Origin: Fragilaria crotonensis
Taxonomy: Eukaryota; Bacillariophyta; Fragilariophyceae; Fragilariales; Fragilariaceae
Assembly (NCBI GenBank): GCA_022925895.1
Contig: JAKSYS010000665.1
Span: forward strand, 1 to 34,230
Length of the DNA: 34,230 nucleotides
Direction of reading: 5' to 3'
Within the stretch, counting starts at the first letter, position 1; every line of letters begins with the position of its first letter. The notes beneath the pieces were generated by a model. The model did no database searches. It had not been told where the DNA came from and worked only from the letters and a program-made list of their open reading frames with translations. Shown here in pieces: positions 1 through 10,466 of the stretch. The translations under genes and the position numbers were made by a program.

Positions 1-507
1 AACAACATACTCGCCACCTATGAACGACGAACTAGTAATGTACAGTACATATATTCGGACATCTGGAAACGCACCTCTCAATGGTATGTGGTCGACGTTG
101 AACTGTCGCACTCTGGACTCTGGAGTACGGAAAAATGGGGATTTTGCATGCTCCAAGTACCTACCTCTAGTACTTATTCTCCCGCAAGGTCCAGATGTGT
201 GTCATTTTGTCTATGACATAATTTTATTTTTGATGACAGCGCATACATACAGAAATGCCACCAATCCTCCTTAATCGCAAACTGCACATTGCTGAATACA
301 GGTCATACGAAGGTCTGTCATATCAGAAATGAAGGACTTTCGTTTGCTATGCATTAGCTACTGTAGTAGCGCCGTGTTCCATAAAAGCCAAAATGCAGAG
401 TGCTGACTGCTGACCACTGCTCATGGTCGACGATTTCGACGTCGAACAACAACCTACAGTGCGGCATCGGGTAACCATATTCAGATGAGCCACGCACTCA
501 TTACACG
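1..507. other. Left edge: retroelement end and glycosyltransferase upstream region, unit A
   Basis: No complete gene. Positions 1 to about 160 match 12321-12480, where the minus strand is an open frame continuing into the LINE ORF1 region, so the window probably opens inside another copy of that element. Positions 160-507 match 12481-12832 and form the upstream region of the glycosyltransferase gene. Small differences from unit B are homopolymer changes, for example in the T-run near 142 compared with 12461-12468. The window edge hides the true left end of the duplicated unit. Confidence 0.6.
435..446. promoter_or_regulatory. Conserved 12-bp ACGT-core palindrome upstream of glycosyltransferase (unit A)
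   Basis: TTCGACGTCGAA is a perfect palindrome ending 61 bp before the ATG at 508. It recurs at 12760-12771 with the same spacing to the other copy's ATG. ACGT-core palindromes are typical bZIP binding sites, and diatom CO2/cAMP-responsive elements share a TGACGT core. Recognition by any factor here is inference. Confidence 0.3.
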
Positions 508-1638
508 ATGAGCAGGAAGGTTCAGTCGATACCTCGCTGGTGTCGACTCCTGGTCATTTTCTTGGCAGTTTTGGTCTCGGTCGATCTGACGTTGTGGTAC
601 AACTACGTTTTCTGGTTGACTTCTCAGCAGTCTCCTAACATGACGTCGCCCATGTTGTTAGCCAGCGATATGATGCAGTTCGAAAAGAAACCAGTACCTA
701 AGAAGAGCATTGCATACGCGATTAGCATCACATCTTGTCCGACCAACCAAACAGGAGCTATACTGGATGGTCCTGCTGTGCTGGGTCATTCCATTCATCA
801 AGTCCACTCTGGTTCAAATTATGAGTATCGGCTCTATGCATTTGTCCATCCTGTAGCTCTCTCCTGCGTGATTCCACTGCAACATCTTGGTTTTACAACG
901 TTGGTACGGAATATTCCCTTTGAAGTTCGAGACATCCAGTCAGAGAGCTATCGAATTAACGTGGAAACGCATGGGTGCTGCGGTAGCCTAGAATTCCTCA
1001 AGCTGTGGGCCTACTCGCTAGTGGAACATGAACTCGTTGTGCACATTGACACGGATGTTTTCTTCCACAAACCAATCGATCACATCTTTGATCGTATGCT
1101 ATTGGGGGCGAGCCCCAAAAATCACTCGAATTCGACCTTGCAAATACACCCTCACAACCCTGACGAGCCTCTTCCTTCGCAAATCGACTTTCTATTTACA
1201 AGAGACTATCATCAACAGAGCACTATAACAACCGATCCGAAACGTTATGGGGTTCAAGGCGGGTTCTTTATCGTTCGCCCCTCACTTGCAGTCCTTGACG
1301 ACATGAAGTCTCTGTTGCTCAAGGGCGAGTACAGTACGCAAATGGGTTGGGGTCGAGCCTACCATGGCGGATATTGGGGTGCCCCGCAGGTGCAAGGCTT
1401 TCTCAGTTACTACTACACCGTACTACATCCCGAGCATGCAGTGGAGCTCAATCGCTGCCTGTACAATACCATGTTGGACAATCCGATGGACCGATCCGGA
1501 AAATGTCGGACTGGAGAAGAAGTGTGTCAAGATTGTCGGCAAGTTGCACTCTCAGACATGTTTAGTATTCATTTGACTCTCTGTTGGAAGCCATGGCAAG
1601 TGAGTGATGGATTTCGATGTGTGATGGCTACAAAATGA
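508..1638 (+). CDS. Type II membrane glycosyltransferase-like protein (GT8-like), copy A
   Basis: A 376-residue intact, apparently intronless ORF. A short basic N-terminus (about residues 1-13) precedes one hydrophobic segment (about 12-38), the layout of a type II Golgi/ER membrane protein. The lumenal part has a DxD motif in HIDTDVFF (Asp181-Thr-Asp183), the usual metal/nucleotide-sugar site of GT-A enzymes. Upstream KLWAYSLVEHE and downstream GVQGGFFIVRPS fit the GT8/glycogenin-like fold, in which a capital-poor GGFFI strand follows the DxD. Several Cys occur towards the end (CRTGEEVCQDC) before a closing HLTLCWKPW motif. Donor and acceptor sugars cannot be read. The gene is tail to tail with the MATE gene and has a near-identical paralogue at 12833-13963, with two residue differences (in the HSNSTLQIHPHN segment). 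The two intact reading frames suggest both copies are functional or very recent. Confidence 0.8.
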   Translation: MSRKVQSIPRWCRLLVIFLAVLVSVDLTLWYNYVFWLTSQQSPNMTSPMLLASDMMQFEKKPVPKKSIAYAISITSCPTNQTGAILDGPAVLGHSIHQVHSGSNYEYRLYAFVHPVALSCVIPLQHLGFTTLVRNIPFEVRDIQSESYRINVETHGCCGSLEFLKLWAYSLVEHELVVHIDTDVFFHKPIDHIFDRMLLGASPKNHSNSTLQIHPHNPDEPLPSQIDFLFTRDYHQQSTITTDPKRYGVQGGFFIVRPSLAVLDDMKSLLLKGEYSTQMGWGRAYHGGYWGAPQVQGFLSYYYTVLHPEHAVELNRCLYNTMLDNPMDRSGKCRTGEEVCQDCRQVALSDMFSIHLTLCWKPWQVSDGFRCVMATK

Positions 1639-1893
1639 TTATTCGCGCAACATACACTCACAACTCTGATTGATTGACGCTACCGCGTTCGTGATCAACA
1701 TCATGGTCACTTCAGCGGGTAGCATGCTACCGCTTCTGTTTTCTCTGAATGGGCTTCAGTGATGATCATTTCGACGGTGTAGTGCTGTTGCCTTATGCAA
1801 TTATTAGCTACTAAAGGTTTGTTTCACGGACCAGGACACGTCCATGAACCTGATAACATACAATTCTTGCGTGCTGCGTTTGGCCAATCGATG

Positions 1894-4016
1894 CTAAAAC
1901 AATTCTGCTTGGTACGATTTCGTCGGTGGGGCTTCAGAACTTTCATCTTCAGCGATGAATTGTACAATTAGTCCTTCATTTTCTTCGCCTGTGTCGAAGT
2001 CCGCTGGTGGTGATGTGAATGCCAATTGCCGATCTTGCTTGCGAGCTACTTTCAAACGCTTGGATATTGCCTCGGCTCCTTCTCGACTCACGTCGATTCC
2101 ATCGACAGCGAGAATGGAGTCACCGGCTCGGACGCGCCCGTGCAATGGACTCCAATGTCGCACCATCAACACGTAGGTACCCGGTCGGGAATAAATGTTT
2201 CCAAGGAGAACTCCAGATCGCTGTCCGTTTGGAACAGTCATTAGGCGAATGTTTCGGCGGGCAAACGCCACAGCGGCGTGGCTATCTGGTCGGAGGGAAG
2301 CATAAAATTCTTCACTGGCATCTGCATCATTCTTGTTCTGACCATTCGCAGTATCCGCATTTTGATCTTGAATCTTCCGTGCAACCTTATGCCAGTCGGT
2401 CGCAAGAAGAATGTACGACAGGGAAGCGCCAGTTGTCAAGTATCCAATCACTACAGCTGATGTCAGCCCCTGTAAGTCAATGTTGAAAACAAAGACGTAG
2501 ACAGCAGCTAGGGGCATGCTGATTCCCCAGCTGGAGATGAACGTGATCCAGGTCGCCAGTTTGTATTTGCCCTGTGCTCCAATCAAGGACCAGCACTGCA
2601 TACCAAAGGTCATCGTTAGATTGGCGACGCCAACAAAAGGAACGAGCTCCGCCAGCATGGCTTGCAGGGTGGCGTCGGACGTGAACCAAGCTGGAATCTT
2701 GTGTTGCATTGAAAAATAAATGATAGAAACGACGCTCGCGACCACCATGCCTAACAGTAGAGATTTGTAGGCCGACAATCGCGCCATCGTGGGATGGTTG
2801 TCGCCTAGATGAAATGCCACGCGAATCTCAGCGGCGTCGCCAATACCAGCGGTAACCGAATAGAATACCTCCCAGATGGAACCAAGAATTGCCCATGCCG
2901 CGACTTCAGCAGAGCCCAGGTGGGAAGCAAAGAACTTTCAGGTGTGATAACAATGGTTAATTCAATGTTTTAGATGAGAACGAAGGCAACCGAATATGCA
3001 GGTTCTTACCGTCAAGATGGCCCATTCAGCGTTGGAAAGCAACGAACCAAATGCCAACGGAATTGCCTGTGCCAACATTCTGCTAATGGCAGATAAATAA
3101 AAAAAAGCCACACTTTGGAACAGCCCCTTGGCAAAAGGGGTGAACCATCCTCTGCTCCGACCAATGAGCAGTGTGAGTCCAATGAAAAATACAGCTGTGC
3201 CGATATAGGCGTATCCGACTTGATGTAGCGTCGCCTTTTGCGTTGTGACGAGTAAGCCAATGATGAGGACATTGGTGACACCCCACGCAATGCTCATAAT
3301 CGTCCCTGCTACAGTGTGGTCGGCAACTTCCAGAAGTTGCCAAACTGAGCTTGAAATCCCTCCCAACAAACAGGACCAAATGTAGACACGAACAAACTCC
3401 TGGGCAACCAGGGCTGTAGCGTCATCGCCCCATTCCAAGAATAAAATGATTTCATACATGTAGAACCACCAAAAGTAAACGACGGGGCATTGAAGAGTAG
3501 ATACAAGACAATGGAAAGTTGAATGTACTGTCCCGCCAAGAAGCTGTTTCCGGCTCCGACGGCGTGGGCACAGAGGGTAGTGCATGCATAAATGGGCCCC
3601 TTGAGCATTCCATCGGTTAATCCGACAAGGATTTGGACCAAGGCATAGGCTGTCACTGCCTTGGTTCCAATGTGTTTGGAAACCAGAATGAGACACGCGT
3701 TCGAGAGAGTGGATGATGCAAGCGCAGATATTGTGTAGGGGACGGCCAGCATGAGAATTTTGCGCGTTTCAACGTTAAAAGCGACAATGTTCCAGAAACT
3801 GGCAGCGACCGGTTCCTTGGCACCGCCCACAAGTTGCTCGTTGTTGACGCCAGCTTGGGATTGGGCTTTTCTCTTCTTCAGTGTCATGGACACCAACATC
3901 GGAACGAGGATTAACATGACACCGAAACAGAAGACGCAGGTGCCGAGCAGCAACCAAATGCCTGGATCCACAGTTGTTTCGACGTAGCCGTCAAATCCAT
4001 CGCCATCGTCGCTCAT
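1894..4016 (-). CDS. MATE-family transporter with C-terminal PDZ domain, copy A (intron; one frameshift)
   Basis: Minus-strand gene in two exons, 4016-3010 and 2934-1894, starting MSDDGDGFDG. If one missing base near 3481-3487 is allowed for, it gives about 682 residues. The body has the many hydrophobic helices of a MATE (multidrug and toxin extrusion) cation antiporter. Typical segments are the helix pair around LMLAVPYTISALASS, a TM7-like run GSAEVAAWAILGSIWEV after the intron, and LVPFVGVANLTMTFG. After a hydrophilic linker (QDQNADTANGQNKND), residues about 564-644 form a PDZ domain: RLMTVPNGQRSGVLLGNI, then GRVRAGDSILAVDGIDVS. The frame breaks within VYFWWFYMYEII: copy B has ACTGGGAC where this copy has ACGGGGC. 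The membrane (plasma, vacuolar or plastid) and the substrate cannot be told. It lies divergently from a truncated PAP2 gene and tail to tail with the glycosyltransferase. Confidence 0.75.
2935..3009 (-). other. 75-nt spliceosomal intron in MATE-PDZ gene, copy A
   Basis: On the minus strand the donor is ACG/GTAAGA and the acceptor is ACCTGAAAG/TTC. Splicing joins NAEWAILT to FFASHLGSAEVAAW and restores an unbroken MATE reading frame, while reading through the intron meets an in-frame stop. Its size and borders match the intron of copy B. Confidence 0.8.
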
Positions 4017-4976
4017 AGTGGGGTGTGCTGTGTGATGTCAAGGATGGATGCTGTTCGTTGTCACAGATGGGGTAACTGGGTAACTGGTATCGCTGTGAAA
4101 GGCGGGACTGACCATTCGTCGGATGTCGGGAGTGGGGTCGGCGCTCCGCTCATCGCTGAAAACCGCGAACGTTAGAGTGTTAGTGTGCAGAGTGCACTCC
4201 TATGCATATGTCATATGCATACTATCAAATAGTAGTAGTATGGAGGATACACAGTATTGTAGTATTGGCAGTTCATCGAATGGGACGGAGTATGGAGTAC
4301 AGTACTCGAGTACTGTAATTCCTAGTAGTAGTGGAACTCCTGTACTCCGGGAGCCCGTGTATGACATATGTCATATGTCCCCTAATCGAGTCGGCCATGA
4401 CCTGCACTAGTGTACGGGCGTACTGAGTTCTACTTAGTACTGGTACAGTGAAGGGTATTTCTATCCTCAGAGGAGCAGTCTGAGATTAGTAGGTAAAGTT
4501 GATGCGTAACTTAATTTGCATTATAATTTATGAAGTCGATTTTTTTAGAAAAGCTCGATCGGCTCGATTAGGGGGCATACGCGGCCTCCCGTGCTATTGC
4601 TACTTCAAGTATTACCAGTACATTACCACAGTACTATGCACTGTCATGCGCACCTACGGTTTTTTCTGGCCGGCTTCCCGAGATGTACAAGTCTGCTTTG
4701 GTCTACTAGCTAGTTGTAGACTAGCTACTAGGTGTAGAAATACTGTAGAACGGTGTGTGGCTATTCAACAGTCATCCTTCAAGTGCGTAGTGTAGTACTA
4801 CGCCTCAGAACGGGTCATTGGTGACACCTCATGAAACAGAGAGAGTCATAACTCATAACGCACACGTTGCTGAAAGTTGGCGTTTAGTTTCTGCGCGTTT
4901 ATTGGTTGTGTCGAACTGTCTCGACAGTCAACAACACCCTCCCTCCAAAGACTTGAGACCATCATCCGCGCCTTGA
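4017..4976. promoter_or_regulatory. Divergent intergenic region MATE / PAP2 fragment, unit A
   Basis: 960 bp without a convincing gene, between the two divergent starts. It contains many AGTACT/GTAC motifs, a 10+1+10 perfect palindrome at 4201-4221 and a 14-bp palindrome ATGACATATGTCAT at 4361-4374. Compared with the 684-bp equivalent in unit B (16607-17290), only islands are conserved: about 4066-4130, 4655-4673, 4747-4760 and 4802-4842. These are the best candidates for promoter elements of the two divergent genes. Confidence 0.45.
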
Positions 4977-5105
4977 ATGATCAAACGAAACAACAGCAGG
5001 ATGAGCATGTTGACATCTGCTAATTTTAATTGTTCAGATGAAGAAAGTATTGTTCTGATACTGAACACAGCTGATAAATCATGTCCTCCGGCAACCAACA
5101 GATAA
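4977..5105 (+). pseudogene. Truncated 5' end of PAP2 phosphatase gene (42 codons)
   Basis: The ATG at 4977 opens MIKRNNSRMSMLTSANFN and continues to an AGA codon at 5100-5102, followed at once by TAA. These 42 codons correspond to residues 1-42 of the complete PAP2 protein at 17291, with several substitutions. Homology with unit B ends at exactly this AGA, and the following DNA belongs to the retroelement block. This is a duplication breakpoint leaving a gene stub with no catalytic part. Confidence 0.85.
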
Positions 5106-5497
5106 GTAAATAAAACCTAATTATCGGGTTGTCACCATGTCTCAGCCGGTAGGCCAATTCTGTGTACCCCGTCCCGGTGAGTATCCTCGCGAAGACTTTT
5201 AACTAACTAGTTTTCCTTGTCATCCCTTTGTTTCGTCTGCTCGAAGTATTTTGTAATATGTGCCTGCTGTGGTCCTTTCGTTTTTGTTTCCTTTGCCGAT
5301 TTTTTCACTCTCCTCGGCCATGTGCGTCGGGTTGACGGAGGGCATTGTAAAAGTTCTTCCAGTGACCGTTCACAGTAGGTCTATCCTCAAACTTAAGAAG
5401 ATGCGGGGGTCGGCTATGAAAATACTTGATTTCCGCCAATTCCGCGGATCGAATAAATTGCAGGTCGGCGTCCTGCGTTCCGTGTAGCTGCAGCATC

Positions 5498-6070
5498 TCA
5501 TTTCTTGCATCTCAAAGCAAGCCGATTGAAGTGGTTGACTGTTGCTGACATTATCTGTTGAATCATTGTTTCCCCTTGGATTGGATCTCTTTGCTTTGAG
5601 TTGTACATGTCCACATATCCTTTGAGAAATGACTCCCATCCAATGGATTGTTGCTGCGATGTCAACGCGGACGTGATCGTTGCTTGCATGTGTACAGGAT
5701 AGCTTGAAAGATCTGGGTTATACGATTCCTGCTCGTCTGAGGTAGTCCAATGCCGTAGTGCGCCTGCGAGGAGATACCTGAATGGGTACGTCTCTCTGTT
5801 ATTAATGCATCGAGACAATTCGTCACAACTAGTGTGTGATTTGTTGGCTTTGCATCGTAGGAGGTGAGATGTCGTCTCTTCGTTAGTTCGACAGCATGGG
5901 CATAATCTCAACGTTTCATCCTTTATCCGGGCCTTCTTGTAGTATCGGCGATTTCCATCAAGGTTGCTGGGAGAAATGTGGCGGTCGGCTCCCGAACGAG
6001 AAAAGCACCCAAACGTGGAAACGGAAGAACGCGAACGTGCCGCGTACAAGCAAGAAACTGCCGCGTTCAA
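5498..6070 (-). pseudogene. LINE ORF2 C-terminal region with Cys/His motif
   Basis: A 190-residue open stretch continuing ORF2 after a frame change near 6100-6140. It contains LCPCCRTNEETTSHLLRC, a C-x2-C ... H-x3-C arrangement like the zinc motif that follows the reverse transcriptase in many plant and stramenopile LINEs. The remainder (RCINNRETYPFRYLLAGAL and onward) ends at the stop near 5498. The following 395 bp to the junction at 5103 would be the 3' untranslated region. It is not an independent gene. Confidence 0.6.
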
Positions 6071-6143
6071 GGCTCAGCAAGCAAGGGTCGATGCGGCCAG
6101 TCGCACGCACCAGGTTTATGTCCTTTTGCTGGCCTGGAGTTTA

Positions 6144-7760
6144 TCATTGAAGATGGACGGGCTGCAGTATATACTGGTCACTTGAACTTTGTAGGATTGG
6201 ATGGTACGTGTCCGTTAATGTGACTGTCATATTGTGGTTTGAGAGATACTGTCGGAGCGAAAGGATCCACGAGGGGGTAAGATACGGAAGATGAATCCTT
6301 GGCTGGATGCTCCTCGAGCAGTGGTTCGCCAATACCTGTTCTAGTTGTGAATATTGAAGATTTATGCGCATCAGATTCCCAAGTTCAGAGTCCGAATATA
6401 TTGCTGCGTTGCGAATGTACTTCAGTGTCTCTATCCCGTATTCTGAACGCAAATCGTTTATCCCGAGACCTCCAAGTGATCTTGGCCCGTGGCAAATCGA
6501 TGTTGGGATAGTGCTGCTGACATGCATTCGTAGAAGCATAGTCTGGACAACCTTAAATTGTACCGTAGAGAGGGCCTCTCCATCTACCGCCAAGGAGGGC
6601 AGACTGTACAAGTACCGCATTGCTGGGATGTAGATTGCTCGGTGGAAGATTCGTATGTCGGTTTCCGTGAGACGAGGAGACATCAGTCTTGCAGCATATG
6701 AGTTCGCCTTTTCCCTCAGGATATCAATATGATTGGAGAAGTCTCCCATAGGGTTCATGTAAACGCCGAGCATTCGTCTCGATTCGTTGGGCCGCGTACG
6801 GCGAATTCCACTGATTGTATTTCCTGTTTTGCTCTGCTGGCTCAATGATATCCTCGGGTCGGTCAAGGTGATCTGCCTTAACTTGGGACGGCCTTTTTCC
6901 CATTCCCATGAAAGCATGTACCAGGAACACTTTGACAAGTTCAGTTTCCCTCCCGATAGAAATAAGATGTGTTCCCAAGTCTGGGCAATTTCCTGAAGCC
7001 GCTTTATCATTTGGCTAAGATCTCGCTCGCCGGCTGATGTAAAACCGAGTGATGTATCATCGACGAAGGCGTGCACCAATCTCGAATGATGACGTTGACC
7101 TTGTTTGAGGGGAATGAGCAAAGTTCATGCGATCGGGGATGATATGATCCAAGGTATTGAGCATGATTACAACCAGGCTGAGCCAGACTGACGGCGATGC
7201 ACCTCTGCCTTGACCGGTTCCGAATAGTAGAGGAGCAAATTTGGTGCAGTGATAGTAGTTGTCGGATGATATGCCGTGAATGGTCTTTACCGTATACTTC
7301 GTAAACTTCAGTGCATCCGAGTGAAGTTGAATTGCATTTTCTGGCATTCCGCAACGCTGAGCCGCTAGCATCCCCAATGCCACTATAATTCGATCGTAAC
7401 ATGACGATGTGTCGTTATCGAAGCGTGCTAGATCGTGATGCAGGATACGACACAAATCCGTGGTTAGTTGAGAGAGCATAACTGGATCCATAGACATCCG
7501 ACCGGGAACTGAGCCATGCTGGCCATTGTTGACGAGCAAATTAACTCGCATGCTCGACGTACCAGTCTACTGCCCCACTGGAGTTTCAAGAAGAAATTTA
7601 GATCAGCTTCGAAAAGATGAATGATGCAAAGGCAATTAATGCGTGGACTATCCTTGTCTTTCTTGATAAGGACATTTGTTGCATTACACCATCTCGAAAT
7701 GGTGATTCCTCGTTCCGTCGCTATATTTAGGAACTTACAAAAAACACGTCAACAGCACCG
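6144..7760 (-). pseudogene. LINE ORF2 reverse transcriptase domain (frameshifted)
   Basis: The domain is spread over three frames. From about 7720 to 7560 the translation reads VLIKKDKDSPR and CIIHLFEADLNFFLK, the finger/palm entry of LINE RTs. From 7551 to about 7110 come LVNNGQHGSVPGR, motif A FDNDTSSCYDRI and motif B GTGQGRGASPSVW. From 7121 to 6144 comes motif C AFVDDTSLGF, containing the catalytic Asp pair, then SGGKLNLSKCSW and the thumb-like region with RRMLGVYMNP and GPRSLGGLGI. The catalytic Asp residues are preserved, but the frames are broken near 7560 and 7110, so no full enzyme is made from this copy. Confidence 0.8.
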
Positions 7761-7797
7761 GATGCTGGATTAGTGCCTTGTAGTGTCCCATCAGGTG

Positions 7798-8959
7798 TCA
7801 ACCTGACAGTGATGTGGAGGTTGATTCTGACCATGATTTAAAGCTTCTTCTAATGACGTCTTCGGATATTTCGGTCAAGATGTCACCTTTCTCTTTCACC
7901 GATGGCGGTATCGTGAAGGAAGCGAGGAACTCGCTACGAGTTGCAGCATTATCTCCGTACCACTCCGGCGGTATAATACCTGATAGCAGTGAAATAGCTT
8001 CTGGAGATAAGCCAGAGAATGTGATTGTGTCATGTATTACCCCATTTCCGCATGGAGATTCTGCTGCTGCACGAAATGAGTCCCTGATATAAAGGAGACG
8101 ATGTGTTTCAATATCTTCTCTTTTGAGAATGGTGTCCAATACCATATCGGATGGATTGCTGTTTGAAGAACCTTAAAGATTTTGTGAGGAGGAGGAATAT
8201 TGTTATGTATATCATGCTTCAATCGTGGGACGAGGATTTTGTGATTCCAACAGCTGTCGTGGGCTTGACCACCTGACTGATGTTTCAAAATGTGGATCAA
8301 CATACTTCTCCTGCGATGGTTTTTTGTACAATGTTTGCTTTCCTTTGGGATTATGTTCGTGTACAGGGATCGATGTCGTCCTCGTAGGTTTCGAGCAGAT
8401 CTTGGTCCGTCTGAAGTCGAAGATTCGTGGCTGACCGTTGGGACTTTCTAAATTCCCTGGTTGCCGCGTTCAAGCATTTTCTAACTGTCTCGACAGACAG
8501 GTTTTCTCCAAAGGATGGAAGTGCAAAGGAAGGGTTGTGCACCTGTGACTCACTTTGCCATCGCGCGAATGTTTGCTGGTAATTATCACCTTTCTGGCAC
8601 TCCAGCAGACGAAGCTTCCAGTATCGTTGAAGAATTGCAGCATTTCCAAGCTTGGGTGACCATTGGTACTTTTTTGGGGGTCGGCGAAGCGCTTTTTCAG
8701 CACTTTCCATAGCATGTCCTTGATCATTATCCCATGCCGCTAAAATTGTTCGGACTTCCTCGTGGGACATGGAATGGTGGCTCTCGTGCAAATTATTCAT
8801 ACGCCTCAGCACCATATTGTGCTGTTCATAGTATCTCAACATTCTTGAATGATACAATCCTACCAGCTCGGGATTTCCCGTCTGTAATATCCTTTGTGAT
8901 TGTGGCGGGATATGCGTTTCCGTGCTGCTGTTTAGGAAGGGACCCAGTTCCAAGTCCAC
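7798..8959 (-). pseudogene. LINE ORF2 linker between endonuclease and reverse transcriptase
   Basis: Fragments at 8959-8351, 8303-8037 and 8145-7798 in changing frames connect the endonuclease to the RT. The first starts inside the endonuclease end motif SDHRGLY and runs into basic, helical sequence typical of LINE linkers (LRRMNNLHESHHSMSHEEV). The last includes SLLSGIIPPEWYGDN and ITEISEDVIRRSFKSW-like sequence just before the RT. The assignment rests on position and order. Confidence 0.5.
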
Positions 8960-9940
8960 ATATAAGCCACGGTGGTCCGATTTGGGGCCCTAGGAATAGG
9001 AGAGTGTCCCTGATCTTGCCAGCATATCTCGGGTCATATGGCAGCCAAAAATTTAGTTGATTCGTCGTGCCATTGCACAAGTATATGTTGAGGGAGCTGG
9101 ATCGGATGAGTGCAAATCATCGAGGCAGCTCACATGAATGGAGAAATAATGTGAACTTTTGGTCACTGTCCATAGTTGCATTTGCATCTACCATAAGTAT
9201 TGTAGCATGTCCTTTTTCCTGCAAAGACCTAATCAGATCGCCCAAATCCGAAAGGAACACTGAGCGGGGATTCAGCGATGTATGACCAATGTCTCGGAGG
9301 TATTGGTACTCGCAAGCGAAAGAGCTTCCGAGTAAGGTGGTCCGTATGGACCCTGAGCACGTTCTGTATGCCGTGATTATTGTTATCCGCGAGTCAGATT
9401 TGCCCTGTAGAGTCACACTACTCCATCTGCCAAGACCTGTGGGATCTTGAAGATTAGATCCAGTGGCGTGTGCCACCAGATTGCCGGTGACAATAGTGAG
9501 ATTCCCGCCTGACTGAAGACTCTCACGTTCTTCGCATTTGTCGATTTCTGGCACTACTGTGCCAAACATCACCTTACTCGCTCTGTCTATAGTATCTCCG
9601 TACGTTGGCACGAAAGTCGGATGCGAGATGCGGGTGAGACCAGCATGTGTTTGTTTCGGACAAACCTGCAATATGTTGTTTTTTCCTTTCTGGTGATCTA
9701 AATTTTCCTGAGGAGTCGGTCGAAGATGATGAATTCGAGTTAAAAGATTTCATTGAGGCACTGCCGTCTTCCGCGTGTAGTTCCATAGCCTGTTGTAGTT
9801 CCTTTTCTGTATTGTCATAAGGGTTCAAATCTGAAGTCCTCGCTCCTGAGGTTCTGAATGCGTTTGGAGACCAACGACGTCTTAGTTTGAATGCTTTTTC
9901 TCTCGATCTTGGTGATTGGTTTGTAACGATCAGGCCCATC
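8900..9940 (-). pseudogene. LINE ORF2 APE-type endonuclease domain (frameshifted)
   Basis: The frame at 9939-9574 carries GLSETNTCW, matching the APE endonuclease motif with the metal-binding Glu. The frame at 9671-9117 carries GLGRWSSVTLQGK, ITIITAYR and ATILMVDANATMD, the GRWS, strand and D-x-N motifs. The end motif SDHRGLYVDLELG lies at about 8985-8945 in a third frame. The most N-terminal Asn motif is not clear. All the main catalytic landmarks of an EEP-fold LINE endonuclease are recognisable, but not in one frame. Confidence 0.75.
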
Positions 9941-9955
9941 AGAAGACTGATCTTA

Positions 9956-10403
9956 TCACTTGCTATGTTGATTGAGGCTCCCGAATCCTGTTTGTTTCTC
10001 CATCACGGAGAGAATCTGCCCATTAATGGTCTGTAATTTGGCTGTTTGTTCCGCCTTGGATTCGTCGATTTTTTTGTCGATATCTGCTTTCAAATTGTCA
10101 AGTTTCGAATCTACTTCGTCAAATCTATGCGGTTGATTTTCAATTTGGGACAGTCGTTCCGACGAGGAGATTTTATCCTTTCTGTCGAATTCCGTTTGTT
10201 GGCGTGTACTAAGGCGTGCTTCTAGTTCCATGAAGCGTGCGCTGGATGTCCATAACATTGATTGACGGGATTTCCGGGATACACTGTTGGATGTAGATGA
10301 AGCTATCGTATTGTCCGTAGAACGTTGTTGGTACTGATTTTGGAGTGACGCGAGTGAAGTGCTGAGGGGGGGGATTTTTTCCTTTTCGTTGACTTGGTTT
10401 CAA
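9956..10403 (-). pseudogene. LINE coiled-coil segment
   Basis: Open frame 10258-9956 encodes a charged, heptad-rich helix (RFDEVDSKLDNLKADIDKK and onward), a likely coiled coil of the kind LINE ORF1 proteins use for trimer formation. The overlapping frame at 10403-10209 encodes a basic, proline-containing stretch. It sits between ORF1-like sequence and the endonuclease, so it may be the end of ORF1 or the start of ORF2. Confidence 0.5.
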
Positions 10404-10466
10404 TAATCAGATTCGTGGTCTGTGTTGGACTGCGATGGATGGTCGGACTCCTTGGATAGACTCGGT

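Noticed and set aside
1955-2486. Several plus-strand open frames inside the MATE-PDZ gene (and the same at 14581-15076)
   Set aside because: They are the antisense of a well-supported protein with PDZ and transporter motifs and show no domain of their own.
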